DNA of 64,000 nt, from positions 550,111-614,110 of the forward strand of contig NZ_JALGQH010000001.1 in NCBI RefSeq assembly GCF_022810305.1, read 5' to 3'. Position 1 is the stretch's first letter; the number at the start of each line of letters is the position of its first letter. The notes below the pieces were generated by a model. That model had not been told where the DNA came from and searched no databases. It saw only the letters and a program-made list of their open reading frames with translations. Both the position numbers and the translations under genes were made by a program. Source of the DNA: Rhodococcus sp. ARC_M6. GTDB taxonomy: Bacteria; Actinomycetota; Actinomycetes; Mycobacteriales; Mycobacteriaceae. This document shows, piece after piece, positions 17,289-25,336 of this stretch.

Positions 17289-18353
17289 TCAGATGTCGAG
17301 CGAACGCGCGAGCATCGGCCAGGAGTTGTTGAGATCGTCCTGCCAGTAGCCCCACGAGTGGGTGCCGGTGGGCTTGAAGTCGAACGTCGCCGGGATATTC
17401 AGTGCGTTGAGGCGGTACGCGAGGTTGTGCGTGCAGTAGTTGACTGCAGCCTCGATGATGCCGCCGACGATAACCTGGTTCGCCACATTGGCAATCTCGC
17501 CCTTCATCGCGGGATTCGCGAGGGTGTCATGTGGGCCGGGCAGACCGGATCCGGTGGAGACGTACAGCTCGGTGCCGCGAAGCTTCTCGGCGTTGACAAC
17601 CGGGTCGTTGTCGATCCAGCCTTGGCCGTCGAGCGGGCCCCACATGTTGGCGATGTCTGCGCCGCCCCTGGCGCCGGTAACGAGCTGAATAGCGCCCTGG
17701 CCGACGGGAGTGCTGGTCTCGGCGCAACCGCTGTACGCGCCGACAGCCTTGTAGAAGCCGGGCTTTGCGATGGCGAGGTTCAGAACCGACGTGGCGGTCA
17801 TGGAGATCGCGGAGATCGACTGGACGCCGTTGGTGTTGAATTCCTTGTCGATGACGGGCGGGAGTTCCTCAGTGAGGAACGTCTGCCACTTCTGGCGACC
17901 GAGTTCGGGATCGTCGTTCACCCAGTCGGTGTAGTAGCTGAAGGCACCTTCGAGTGGGGTGACGACATTGACGTTCTTGTCCCGGAAGAAGTTCATGACG
18001 TCCGCGTTGCGCTGCCACGTCGCAGAGTCCTCGCCGCCGCCCGCTCCGTTGAGGAGGTAGAGGGTGGGGCGCTGCTCGCTGGTATCTGCGGGGGTGATGA
18101 CCTCGAGCGGGATGTCGCGGCCCATGGACGGGGAGAACACCTTGATGGTGGTCTTGCGTCCGGCGGTGGTCTTGCTCGAGAGCTTGGAAGCCGTTGCGTT
18201 GACCTTGGCCACTGCCGCGGTGGCAGTTGTATTTCCGCTCGCTGCTGTATCTCCACCGGCGGAGGACACGGCCGGACTGATCAGCATTGGCAATACGGAA
18301 ACGGCTGCTATCGCGGCGACCACCCGGCCGCGCTTGAATGTACGAGCGCCCAT
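17289..18353 (-). CDS. Secreted mycolyltransferase (antigen 85/Cmt-like), copy 1
   Basis: 354 residues from the ATG at 18353 with GGAGG eleven bases upstream. A signal peptide covers about residues 1-32 (KRGRVVAAIAAVSVLPMLISP). The esterase domain has the nucleophile Ser184 in AISMTA, rather than the more usual GxSMxG elbow, a Glu in GTELYVSTG and a His in GTHSWGYW, as in antigen 85. These enzymes move mycolic acid between trehalose monomycolate and arabinogalactan or trehalose outside the membrane. It is adjacent to a close paralogue at 18535, in tandem on the same strand. Confidence 0.92.
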   Translation of the reverse strand: MGARTFKRGRVVAAIAAVSVLPMLISPAVSSAGGDTAASGNTTATAAVAKVNATASKLSSKTTAGRKTTIKVFSPSMGRDIPLEVITPADTSEQRPTLYLLNGAGGGEDSATWQRNADVMNFFRDKNVNVVTPLEGAFSYYTDWVNDDPELGRQKWQTFLTEELPPVIDKEFNTNGVQSISAISMTATSVLNLAIAKPGFYKAVGAYSGCAETSTPVGQGAIQLVTGARGGADIANMWGPLDGQGWIDNDPVVNAEKLRGTELYVSTGSGLPGPHDTLANPAMKGEIANVANQVIVGGIIEAAVNYCTHNLAYRLNALNIPATFDFKPTGTHSWGYWQDDLNNSWPMLARSLDI

Positions 18354-18476
18354 ACTCTCTGAAACCTCCACTACTTGTGCCCCGAAAGACGTTCGGGATC
18401 GATGTCTTCGGTCAGTAAAGCAGAAACATCATGGTCAGGTGGGCTTTTTGACTGTTCCGGTGCTCAGCACTACAGC

Positions 18477-18518
18477 ATTCGGCCCCGCTCCCGAGAAGCT
18501 GTGGGAGCGGGGCCGAAT
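18477..18518 (-). terminator. Terminator of mycolyltransferase gene 2
   Basis: A 16-bp perfect stem (ATTCGGCCCCGCTCCC / GGGAGCGGGGCCGAAT) with loop GAGAAGCTGT, just after the gene ending at 18535 and before the start of copy 1. Confidence 0.85.
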
Positions 18519-18534
18519 GGTCAAACCGGTTTCT

Positions 18535-19599
18535 CTAGTTCTTGACGCTCATGGAGTTGGCAATCATCGGCCAGGAGTTGTGGAGATCGTCCTGCCAGTA
18601 GCCCCACGAGTGGGTGCCGGTGGGCTTGAAGTCGAACGTCGCCGGGATGTTCAGGTCCTTGAGGCGGTACGCGAGGTTGTGCGTGCAGTAGTTGACTGCA
18701 GCCTCGATGACGCCGCCGACGATGACCTGGTTGGCCAAGGTGCCGACCTGACCGTTGATTGCCGGGTTGGCGAGGGTGTCATGCGGGCCGGGCAGGCCGG
18801 ATCCGGTGGAGACGTACAGCTCGGTGCCGCGCAGCTTCTCGGCGTTGACAACCGGGTCGTTGGCAATCCAGCCCGGGCCGCCGACGGGGCCCCACATGTT
18901 GGTGACGTCTGCATCGCCGCGCATGCCGACAACCAGTTCGATGGAAGCCTGGCCGACCGGAGTGCTGGTCTCGGCGCAACCGCTGTACGCGCCGACGCTC
19001 TTGTAGAAGCCGGGCTTTGCGATGGCGAGGTTCAGAACCGACGTGGCGGTCATGGAGATCGCGGAGATCGACTGGACGCCGTTGGTGTTGAACGTGTCAT
19101 TGATGACGGGCGGGAGTTCCTCGTTGAGGAACGTCTGCCACTTCTGAACACCGAGAGCCGGATCGGCCTTTTCCCAGTCGGTGTAGTAGCTGAAGGCACC
19201 CTGGATCGGGGTGACGACGTTGACGTTCTTGTCCTGGAAGAAGTTCATGATGTCGGTGTTGCGCTGCCAGGTCGCGCGATCTTCGCCGCCGCCCGCTCCG
19301 TTGAGGAGGTAGAGCGTGGGGTACTGCTGGGTGGTATCTGCGGGCGTGAGGACCTCGACCGGAATATCGCGGCCCATGGACGGGGAGAACACCTTGATGG
19401 TGGTCTTGCCACCGGCGGTGGTCTTGCTCGTGAGCTTGGAACCCGTGGTGTTGACCTTGGCTGCCGCCGCCGTGGCTGTCGCTGCGTCGGTTGCTCCGCT
19501 GTCAGCAGAGGACATAGCCGGGCTGATCAGCATCGGCAGTACGGACACTGCTGCTATCGCGGCGACCAAACGGCCACGCTTGAATGTACGAGCACGCAT
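18535..19599 (-). CDS. Secreted mycolyltransferase (antigen 85/Cmt-like), copy 2
   Basis: 354 residues from the ATG at 19599 with GGAGGG ten bases before it. Signal peptide, AISMTA nucleophile segment, TELYVSTGSG and GTHSWGYWQDDL match copy 1; most of the core is identical, while the N-terminal spacer after the signal peptide and the C-terminus differ. This indicates a recent tandem duplication with some divergence. Two extracellular Cys (SGCAE, NYCTHN) are kept in both. It is expected to act in the cell wall on trehalose mycolates. Each copy has its own terminator, so the two may be regulated separately. Confidence 0.92.
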   Translation of the reverse strand: MRARTFKRGRLVAAIAAVSVLPMLISPAMSSADSGATDAATATAAAAKVNTTGSKLTSKTTAGGKTTIKVFSPSMGRDIPVEVLTPADTTQQYPTLYLLNGAGGGEDRATWQRNTDIMNFFQDKNVNVVTPIQGAFSYYTDWEKADPALGVQKWQTFLNEELPPVINDTFNTNGVQSISAISMTATSVLNLAIAKPGFYKSVGAYSGCAETSTPVGQASIELVVGMRGDADVTNMWGPVGGPGWIANDPVVNAEKLRGTELYVSTGSGLPGPHDTLANPAINGQVGTLANQVIVGGVIEAAVNYCTHNLAYRLKDLNIPATFDFKPTGTHSWGYWQDDLHNSWPMIANSMSVKN

Positions 19600-19837
19600 A
19601 CGCTCAGAACCCTCCACCTAAATTGCCCCTACAGATCCGCCCCGGGGTGGAACGGTCTTTCTTCGGCACTGCATTCTTCGACACTGCTCTGTACGAGTTG
19701 CAAATTCCGACGCATAGAGAGCGTGTAAGTCTTGATCTTTCTACAGGATCAGCGCGCTATTTGCTAGTGAACCAAGGATTTGCTGAACGAATGACCAGTC
19801 TCGGTCGAAGGTAGATGTTTACGGATATGATTATTGG

Positions 19838-20824
19838 GTGAACCGGACATATCCAATCTGGGAACAGCACTGCTGCCTGCCGTTGCAGTCCAATGCCTCC
19901 ATAGCGGACCTATTGCGGTACAAGCGGCCCGAAGGCAGTTACGTTTCGGTCAACGTTGGTTACGCGCCGCAGTCTCGGGCCGATTCGACAGCGTTAGTCA
20001 AGAGCTTCGCCTGGCAGGCCCGCGTCGAATATCCTGAAATCACCCCGGTTCAGACAATCGGCGAAGTTGTCGAGATTCAACAGTCGGGTGGAATCGCCTT
20101 GGGGTTCGACCTCGAAGATTCCAATCCGCTGGACGGAGATCCCGACAACATCGCGTACTTCTACGACCTCGGCGTGCGGTCCATGTTGCCGACGTATAAC
20201 CACGTCAACGCTGCGGGTTGTGGGTGCCTCGACGCCGACGACACCGGTTTGACCGCCTATGGACGCGACCTCGTGGCCGAGATGAATCGCGTCGGAATGA
20301 TGGTGGACGGATCGCACTGCTCGGTGCAAACCGGACTGGATCTGGCGACAGCTACCGAGCGGCCGATGATCTATAGCCATTCCAACCTCCGCAGATTGTG
20401 GGACCACCCTCGCAACATCACCGACGACCAGGCCAAGGCCTGCGCCGGCACCGGTGGAGTTATCGGGATCAACGGCGTCGGCATCTTCCTCGGTGTCAAC
20501 GGACCGACCGACACACAGGCTCGTCTCGAGGCGATGGCAGACCACATCGAGGAAGCCGTCAACCTCGTCGGCGTCGATCACGTCGGAATCGGCTCGGACT
20601 ATTCCTTCGACGCCGAAGATTTTCTCGAGGAGATCGACCACCATGCGTCGTCGTTCTCGGACATGTACACAAAGTGGGGTCCGCTGCAGTGGGTACCGCC
20701 GGAAGACACTCTCACCTTGGACGTCGTCCTGCGTCGGCGCGGCTTCGACGAACCGGCCATCGAGGCCCTATACGGCGGAAACTTCGCCCGAGTTGCCGCG
20801 CAAGTCTGGTCTACCGACGAGTAA
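19838..20824 (+). CDS. Membrane dipeptidase family protein (M19, renal dipeptidase-like)
   Basis: 328 residues with a GTG start at 19838; no strong ribosome binding site. M19 features include the bridging-Glu region FDLEDSNPLDGD, VDGSHCS, IYSHSNLRRLWDHPRN and HVGIGSDYSFD. The N-terminal zinc motif HxD of the family appears as HCC (residues 11-13), so the first metal-site Asp is replaced by Cys. Canonical members hydrolyse dipeptides; loss of this ligand may change metal content or substrate. It lies 49 bases ahead of the lpd gene on the same strand. Confidence 0.83.
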   Translation: MNRTYPIWEQHCCLPLQSNASIADLLRYKRPEGSYVSVNVGYAPQSRADSTALVKSFAWQARVEYPEITPVQTIGEVVEIQQSGGIALGFDLEDSNPLDGDPDNIAYFYDLGVRSMLPTYNHVNAAGCGCLDADDTGLTAYGRDLVAEMNRVGMMVDGSHCSVQTGLDLATATERPMIYSHSNLRRLWDHPRNITDDQAKACAGTGGVIGINGVGIFLGVNGPTDTQARLEAMADHIEEAVNLVGVDHVGIGSDYSFDAEDFLEEIDHHASSFSDMYTKWGPLQWVPPEDTLTLDVVLRRRGFDEPAIEALYGGNFARVAAQVWSTDE

Positions 20825-20873
20825 TGCGACCATCCGGGGACAAGGAAACAACGCAGGACTACCCTGACTAACC

Positions 20874-22277
20874 GTGACCTCACACTATGACGTCGTTGTC
20901 CTTGGAGCCGGCCCCGGTGGGTACGTCGCTGCTATCCGCGCGGCACAACTGGGCCTGAGCACCGCCATCATCGAGCAGAAGTACTGGGGCGGTGTATGCC
21001 TGAATGTCGGCTGCATCCCGTCCAAGGCGCTTCTCCGTAACGCCGAACTCGCGCACATCTTCACAAAAGAAGCGAAGACGTTCGGCATGTCCGGAGACGT
21101 GTCCTTCGATTTCGGCTCCGCCTTCGACCGCAGCCGCAAGGTCGCGGACGGGCGAGTCAAGGGCATTCACTTCCTGATGAAGAAGAACAAGATCCCTGAG
21201 TACGACGGTAAGGGAACCTTCGTCAACGCCAACACCATCAACGTGGAACTCAGCAAGGGAGGCACCGAGACGATCACATTCGACAATGCGATCATCGCCA
21301 CCGGTTCCTACACCAAGCTGCTGCCGGGCACCTCGCTGAGCGAGAACGTCGTGACCTACGAAGAGCAGATCATGACGCGGGAACTCCCCGGGTCCATCCT
21401 CATCGTCGGAGCCGGCGCCATCGGCATGGAGTTCGGCTACGTCCTCAAGAACTACGGCGTCGACGTGACGATCGTGGAATTCCTCGACCGCGCGCTGCCC
21501 AACGAAGATGCAGACATCTCCAAGGAAATCGCCAAGCAGTACAAGAAACTCGGCGTCACCGTCAAGACCGGTGCCGGCGTCCAGTCCATCAGTGACGACG
21601 GCAGCAAGGTCACCGTCACGATCAAGGACAACAAGTCCGGCAACATCGAAACCGTTGTCGTGGACAAGGTTCTGCAGTCCGTCGGCTTCGCACCTCGCGT
21701 CGAGGGCTTCGGTCTCGAGAACACCGGTGTTGCACTCACCGACCGCGGCGCGATCGCGATCGACGATTACATGCGCACCAACGTTCCCAACATCTTCGCC
21801 ATCGGTGACGTCACCGCCAAGCTACAGCTGGCACACGTCGCCGAAGCACAGGCAGTGGTTGCAGCCGAGACCATCGGCGGCGCCGAGACTCAGACGCTCG
21901 GCGATTACCGCATGATGCCGCGCGCCACCTTCTGCCAGCCGCAGGTTGCATCCTTCGGTCTGACCGAAGAGCAGGCTATCGCCGAGGGCTACGACATCAA
22001 GGTCGCGAACTTCCCGTTCGCTGCCAACGGCAAGGCCCACGGCCTGGGCGACCCGACGGGCTTCGTCAAGCTGATCGCCGACAAGACGCACGGCGAACTG
22101 CTCGGCGGCCACCTCATCGGACCCGATGTTTCGGAACTGCTGCCCGAGCTGACCTTGGCCCAGAAGTGGGACCTCACGGTCAACGAGTTGGCACGCAACG
22201 TCCACACGCACCCCACGCTCAGTGAGGCGCTGCAGGAAGCGATCCACGGCCTCGCGGGCCACATGATCAACTTCTGA
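20874..22277 (+). CDS. lpd: Dihydrolipoyl dehydrogenase
   Basis: 467 residues with a GTG start at 20874. The FAD-binding GAGPGG is at 11-16, the redox-active CLNVGC at 42-47, the NAD-binding [10 protein letters not shown] in the middle, and the C-terminal [10 protein letters not shown] holds the active-site His-Glu pair. It reoxidises lipoamide in the pyruvate and 2-oxoglutarate dehydrogenase complexes and, in actinobacteria, also in peroxide defence. It is a single gene closed by a strong terminator. Identification is secure. Confidence 0.97.
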   Translation: MTSHYDVVVLGAGPGGYVAAIRAAQLGLSTAIIEQKYWGGVCLNVGCIPSKALLRNAELAHIFTKEAKTFGMSGDVSFDFGSAFDRSRKVADGRVKGIHFLMKKNKIPEYDGKGTFVNANTINVELSKGGTETITFDNAIIATGSYTKLLPGTSLSENVVTYEEQIMTRELPGSILIVGAGAIGMEFGYVLKNYGVDVTIVEFLDRALPNEDADISKEIAKQYKKLGVTVKTGAGVQSISDDGSKVTVTIKDNKSGNIETVVVDKVLQSVGFAPRVEGFGLENTGVALTDRGAIAIDDYMRTNVPNIFAIGDVTAKLQLAHVAEAQAVVAAETIGGAETQTLGDYRMMPRATFCQPQVASFGLTEEQAIAEGYDIKVANFPFAANGKAHGLGDPTGFVKLIADKTHGELLGGHLIGPDVSELLPELTLAQKWDLTVNELARNVHTHPTLSEALQEAIHGLAGHMINF

Positions 22278-22290
22278 TCTTTTCCGGGCA

Positions 22291-22335
22291 AGCCCCGTTC
22301 GTCTTTCCGATCAGGAAAGACGAACGGGGCTTTTT
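22291..22335 (+). terminator. Terminator of lpd
   Basis: An 18-bp perfect stem (AGCCCCGTTCGTCTTTCC / GGAAAGACGAACGGGGCT) with loop GATCA, followed by TTTT. Confidence 0.95.
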
Positions 22336-22363
22336 CCGTTCCTGCCCAGTTTTCGGTCGGGGC

Positions 22364-22786
22364 TCACTGACGTCGGGCGTCGTACTCTGTCTGGGACGCA
22401 ACGATTTTCGGTACCTGGGATTCGAGTAATTCGATCAGTGCTGTGATCTTCTCGGCGACGTCGGCGCCGAGTTCGGTCAAGCTGTATTCCACTTTGGGTG
22501 GGATGGTTTCAAGCACCTCACGGTGCACGAGGCCGTCCCGCTCGAGTGTTTGCAGGGTCTGTGAGAGCATGCGCTCGCTGACGCCGTCGACGCGGCGACG
22601 CAGTGCGCTGAACCGGTACGGGCCTTCGTTCAATGCTGCGAGCGCAAGTGCTCCCCAGCGTCCGGTGGCGTTCTGCAGGGCCATCCGCGAGTTGCAACCA
22701 CGAGCGAAGACGTCGGATTCGAGGGTGGGGTCCACATTGGGATCAGCTGTTTCGGCAGCACTGTGCGGGGTATCGGTGCTGGTCAT
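22364..22786 (-). CDS. HxlR-family (DUF24) regulator, QorR-like redox switch candidate
   Basis: 140 residues. The HxlR winged helix spans about 30-120: ATGRWGALALAALNEGPYRF, then LRRRVDGVSERMLSQTLQTL and the wing PPKVEYSLTELG. A single Cys at position 31 (ARGCNSR) is at the N-terminal place of the redox-sensing Cys in QorR/HypR proteins. It is divergent from the NmrA-like oxidoreductase at 22903 with 116 bp between; the same pairing is known for qorR/qor2 in C. glutamicum. It probably represses both genes and is released by quinone or thiol stress; that is inference. Confidence 0.88.
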   Translation of the reverse strand: MTSTDTPHSAAETADPNVDPTLESDVFARGCNSRMALQNATGRWGALALAALNEGPYRFSALRRRVDGVSERMLSQTLQTLERDGLVHREVLETIPPKVEYSLTELGADVAEKITALIELLESQVPKIVASQTEYDARRQ

Positions 22787-22833
22787 GGATTCAGGTTACT
22801 ACTGCACCAAGCAACAGTGCTATCTGTTCATGT

Positions 22834-22856
22834 TGCACTTACGAAAAATTAGTGCA
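22834..22856. promoter_or_regulatory. Inverted repeat TGCACT-N11-AGTGCA, HxlR operator candidate
   Basis: It lies between the divergent hxlR-type and oxidoreductase genes. A weaker related repeat (TGCAC/AGTGC) is at 22803-22820. Position and symmetry suggest the regulator's binding site. Confidence 0.55.
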
Positions 22857-22902
22857 TGATGGTTGTAAGAACTTTACGCTTCAACCTAAATTGGGAGATC
22901 GC

Positions 22903-23754
22903 ATGAGCATCGCAGTCACCGGCGCAACGGGAAACCTCGGACAACTTGTCGTCGAGGCACTGATCGGGCGGGGGACACGCTCGTCGGACGTCGTGGCCGT
23001 GGTTCGTAATCCGGAGAAGGCTGCCGATCTCGCGGCCCGCGGAATTGTGGTCCGGCAGGCGGACTACTCCGACGCCGCGGCATTGGAAGCAGCTTTGATC
23101 GGCGTCGACAAGCTGATTCTGATCTCGGGCAGCGAAGTGGGTTCACGGCTTACACAGCACACCAACATCATTGACGCAGCCAAGGCTGCAGGCGTCGGAT
23201 TCATTGCGTATACCAGCATTCTGGGTGCACAGGACACTCCGATGAAGTTGGCCGCCGAGCACAAGGCAACGGAGGATGTTCTTGCCAAGAGCGGCGTTTC
23301 CTTCGCACTCCTACGCAACGGTTGGTACTGGGAAAACTTCACCAATGACCTGACCGGTGTCGTCGAACGCGGCGCACTGGTCGGAGCGGGAGCGGACGGA
23401 AAGATCGCTGCTTCTGCGCGTGCGGACTATGCCGACGCTGCCGCAGTAGTAGTCACCACCGACGGACATGACGGCGCGGTCTACGAACTGGGCGGCGACG
23501 AAAGGCTCACATACACCGAATTGGCTGCGAAGATCAGTGAATTCGCGGGCAAGCCCATCGAGTATCAGTTTGTCTCGGAGGACGTCTATCGGGGAATTCT
23601 GGAAAGTGTCGGATTGCCTGCTCCCGTTGCACAGATTCTTGCCGATTCCGATGCGGCAATTGCCAAGGGCGCGTTGGATACCGAATCCGGTGACCTACAG
23701 AAGTTGATCGGCCGCAGCAGCACGCCGGTGATCGAGGTCTTGCGTCAGGCATAA
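22903..23754 (+). CDS. NmrA/QOR2-type NAD(P)H-dependent oxidoreductase
   Basis: 283 residues from the ATG at 22903 with TTGGGAG upstream; longer upstream frames overlap the control region. The Rossmann motif is VTGATGNLGQ at residues 5-14, followed by VAVVRNPEKA and FALLRNGWYWENF. It lacks the YxxxK of classical SDRs, as in atypical NmrA/QorB-like quinone reductases. It probably reduces quinones with NADPH. It is paired with the divergent HxlR regulator. Confidence 0.85.
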   Translation: MSIAVTGATGNLGQLVVEALIGRGTRSSDVVAVVRNPEKAADLAARGIVVRQADYSDAAALEAALIGVDKLILISGSEVGSRLTQHTNIIDAAKAAGVGFIAYTSILGAQDTPMKLAAEHKATEDVLAKSGVSFALLRNGWYWENFTNDLTGVVERGALVGAGADGKIAASARADYADAAAVVVTTDGHDGAVYELGGDERLTYTELAAKISEFAGKPIEYQFVSEDVYRGILESVGLPAPVAQILADSDAAIAKGALDTESGDLQKLIGRSSTPVIEVLRQA

Positions 23755-23784
23755 ATTCGACCGCTCAGGCGGTAGCGTGTCGCT

Positions 23785-25281
23785 ATGTCCCATGACGATC
23801 GCGAAGATGTCAGTTTGGCGGGACGCCGCGAGTGGGCGGCGTTGTCGGTTCTTGTACTCGCGGTGGTGATGCTCGCGGTCGACGGCACAGTCCTGTCGCT
23901 CGCTGTACCGGCGCTCAGTGCAGATCTGGCGCCCACGTCGAACCAGCTTCTCTGGATCGGCGATATCTATTCTCTCGCCCTGGCTGGACTGTTGGTCACG
24001 ATGGGCACGCTCGCCGATCGCGTCGGTCGGAAGCGTCTGCTGCTCATCGGTGCAGCAGGATTCGGCTTGGCCTCTCTGTTGGCGGCATTCGCGCCGACGG
24101 CAGGGTGGTTGATCGCCGCACGTTTCCTTCTCGGCGTTGCCGGCGCGACACTGATGCCGTCGACGTTGTCCATCATCCGGAACATGTTCGAGAACGCACG
24201 GCAGCGGACCACCGCGATCGCGATCTGGGCGGCGGCAGCATCTGGCGGTGCCGCCATCGGTCCGCTCGTGGGTGGCGCTCTGCTGGAACACTTCTGGTGG
24301 GGATCGGTGTTCATCATCAACGTCCCCGTGATCATCATCTTGATCGTGTTCGGGTACATCCTGATTCCCGAATCGCGTGATCCCAACCCGGGAAAATTTG
24401 ACCTGTTCAGTGCAGCTCTGTCCATGATCGCGATTGTTGCCCTGGTGTATGCCGTCAAGGCAGCAGTCAGTGGCGGGAATCTGTGGGTGCCGATGGGGGC
24501 ACTCGTCGTGGGGGTCGCTGCGGGCTGGATCTTTATTCGGAGACAGCAGTATTCGTCGTCCCCGCTGATCGACGTATCGCTGTTCCGTCATCCGGCATTC
24601 GCGGGTGCTGTCACCGCAACATTTGTCTCCGTGCTGGCTTTCAGTGGATTGCTGTTCTTCTTCTCGCAGTACCTGCAACTCGTGCGAGGGAACGGACCAC
24701 TGCAAGCGGGTATTCGGGAACTTCCGGTGACACTCGCGTCGGTCGCAGTGGTGGGAATCGCGGGCAGCCTGGTCCTACGTTTCGGGCGAGGCTACGTCAT
24801 CGGCGGTGGGCTGGCACTTGCCGCGATCGGAATGGGCGGCATCGCGATTGCCAGTGACGCCGCGCAGTACTTTTGGCTGGCACTTGCCCTGGTCTTGGTG
24901 GGATTAGGTGTGGGGCTTGCCTTTACATTGACGACGGATGCTGTGATGACGGCAGTTCCACCGGACAAAGCTGGGTCGGCATCAGCGGTATCCGAGACAG
25001 CCTACGAGCTCGGTGTTGCACTGGGAATTGCGCTGTTGGGAAGTTTGATCGCGACGCTCTACCGAGCTGGGCTGAACACAGACTCGTTACCGCCGGCACT
25101 GGCCGACAAGGTTACGGATTCCCTTGCATCTGCGGTTAACGTGCTGCCGCCGGAATCAGAGTTACTCAACGACGCAAAAGTTGCATTCGTGCACGCCATG
25201 CAATGGACATCCGTGACGTCAGCAGTGCTGCTGGCAGTAGCGGCTGTCATTGCATGGCGCGTGATTCCGTCGTCGAAGTAG
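23785..25281 (+). CDS. DHA2-family (14-helix) drug efflux MFS transporter
   Basis: 498 residues and about 14 hydrophobic helices. It has the MFS loop motif LADRVGRKRLLL after helix 2 and the antiporter motif C segment GAAIGPLVGGALLEHF in helix 5, like QacA/SmvA proteins that export cationic or aromatic drugs by proton antiport. It starts 30 bases after the quinone-reductase gene on the same strand, so the HxlR regulator may control both. A bidirectional terminator separates it from the second DHA2 gene, which converges on it. Confidence 0.9.
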   Translation: MSHDDREDVSLAGRREWAALSVLVLAVVMLAVDGTVLSLAVPALSADLAPTSNQLLWIGDIYSLALAGLLVTMGTLADRVGRKRLLLIGAAGFGLASLLAAFAPTAGWLIAARFLLGVAGATLMPSTLSIIRNMFENARQRTTAIAIWAAAASGGAAIGPLVGGALLEHFWWGSVFIINVPVIIILIVFGYILIPESRDPNPGKFDLFSAALSMIAIVALVYAVKAAVSGGNLWVPMGALVVGVAAGWIFIRRQQYSSSPLIDVSLFRHPAFAGAVTATFVSVLAFSGLLFFFSQYLQLVRGNGPLQAGIRELPVTLASVAVVGIAGSLVLRFGRGYVIGGGLALAAIGMGGIAIASDAAQYFWLALALVLVGLGVGLAFTLTTDAVMTAVPPDKAGSASAVSETAYELGVALGIALLGSLIATLYRAGLNTDSLPPALADKVTDSLASAVNVLPPESELLNDAKVAFVHAMQWTSVTSAVLLAVAAVIAWRVIPSSK

Positions 25282-25287
25282 GCTCCG

Positions 25288-25333
25288 CCTGTGCGCCTTT
25301 TTGGTAGCGTCCACTACCAAAAAGGCGCACAGG
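25288..25333. terminator. Bidirectional terminator between convergent efflux genes
   Basis: A 20-bp perfect stem (CCTGTGCGCCTTTTTGGTAG / CTACCAAAAAGGCGCACAGG) with a 6-base loop. The internal T5/A5 tracts allow termination from either side. Confidence 0.95.
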
Positions 25334-25336
25334 GGT

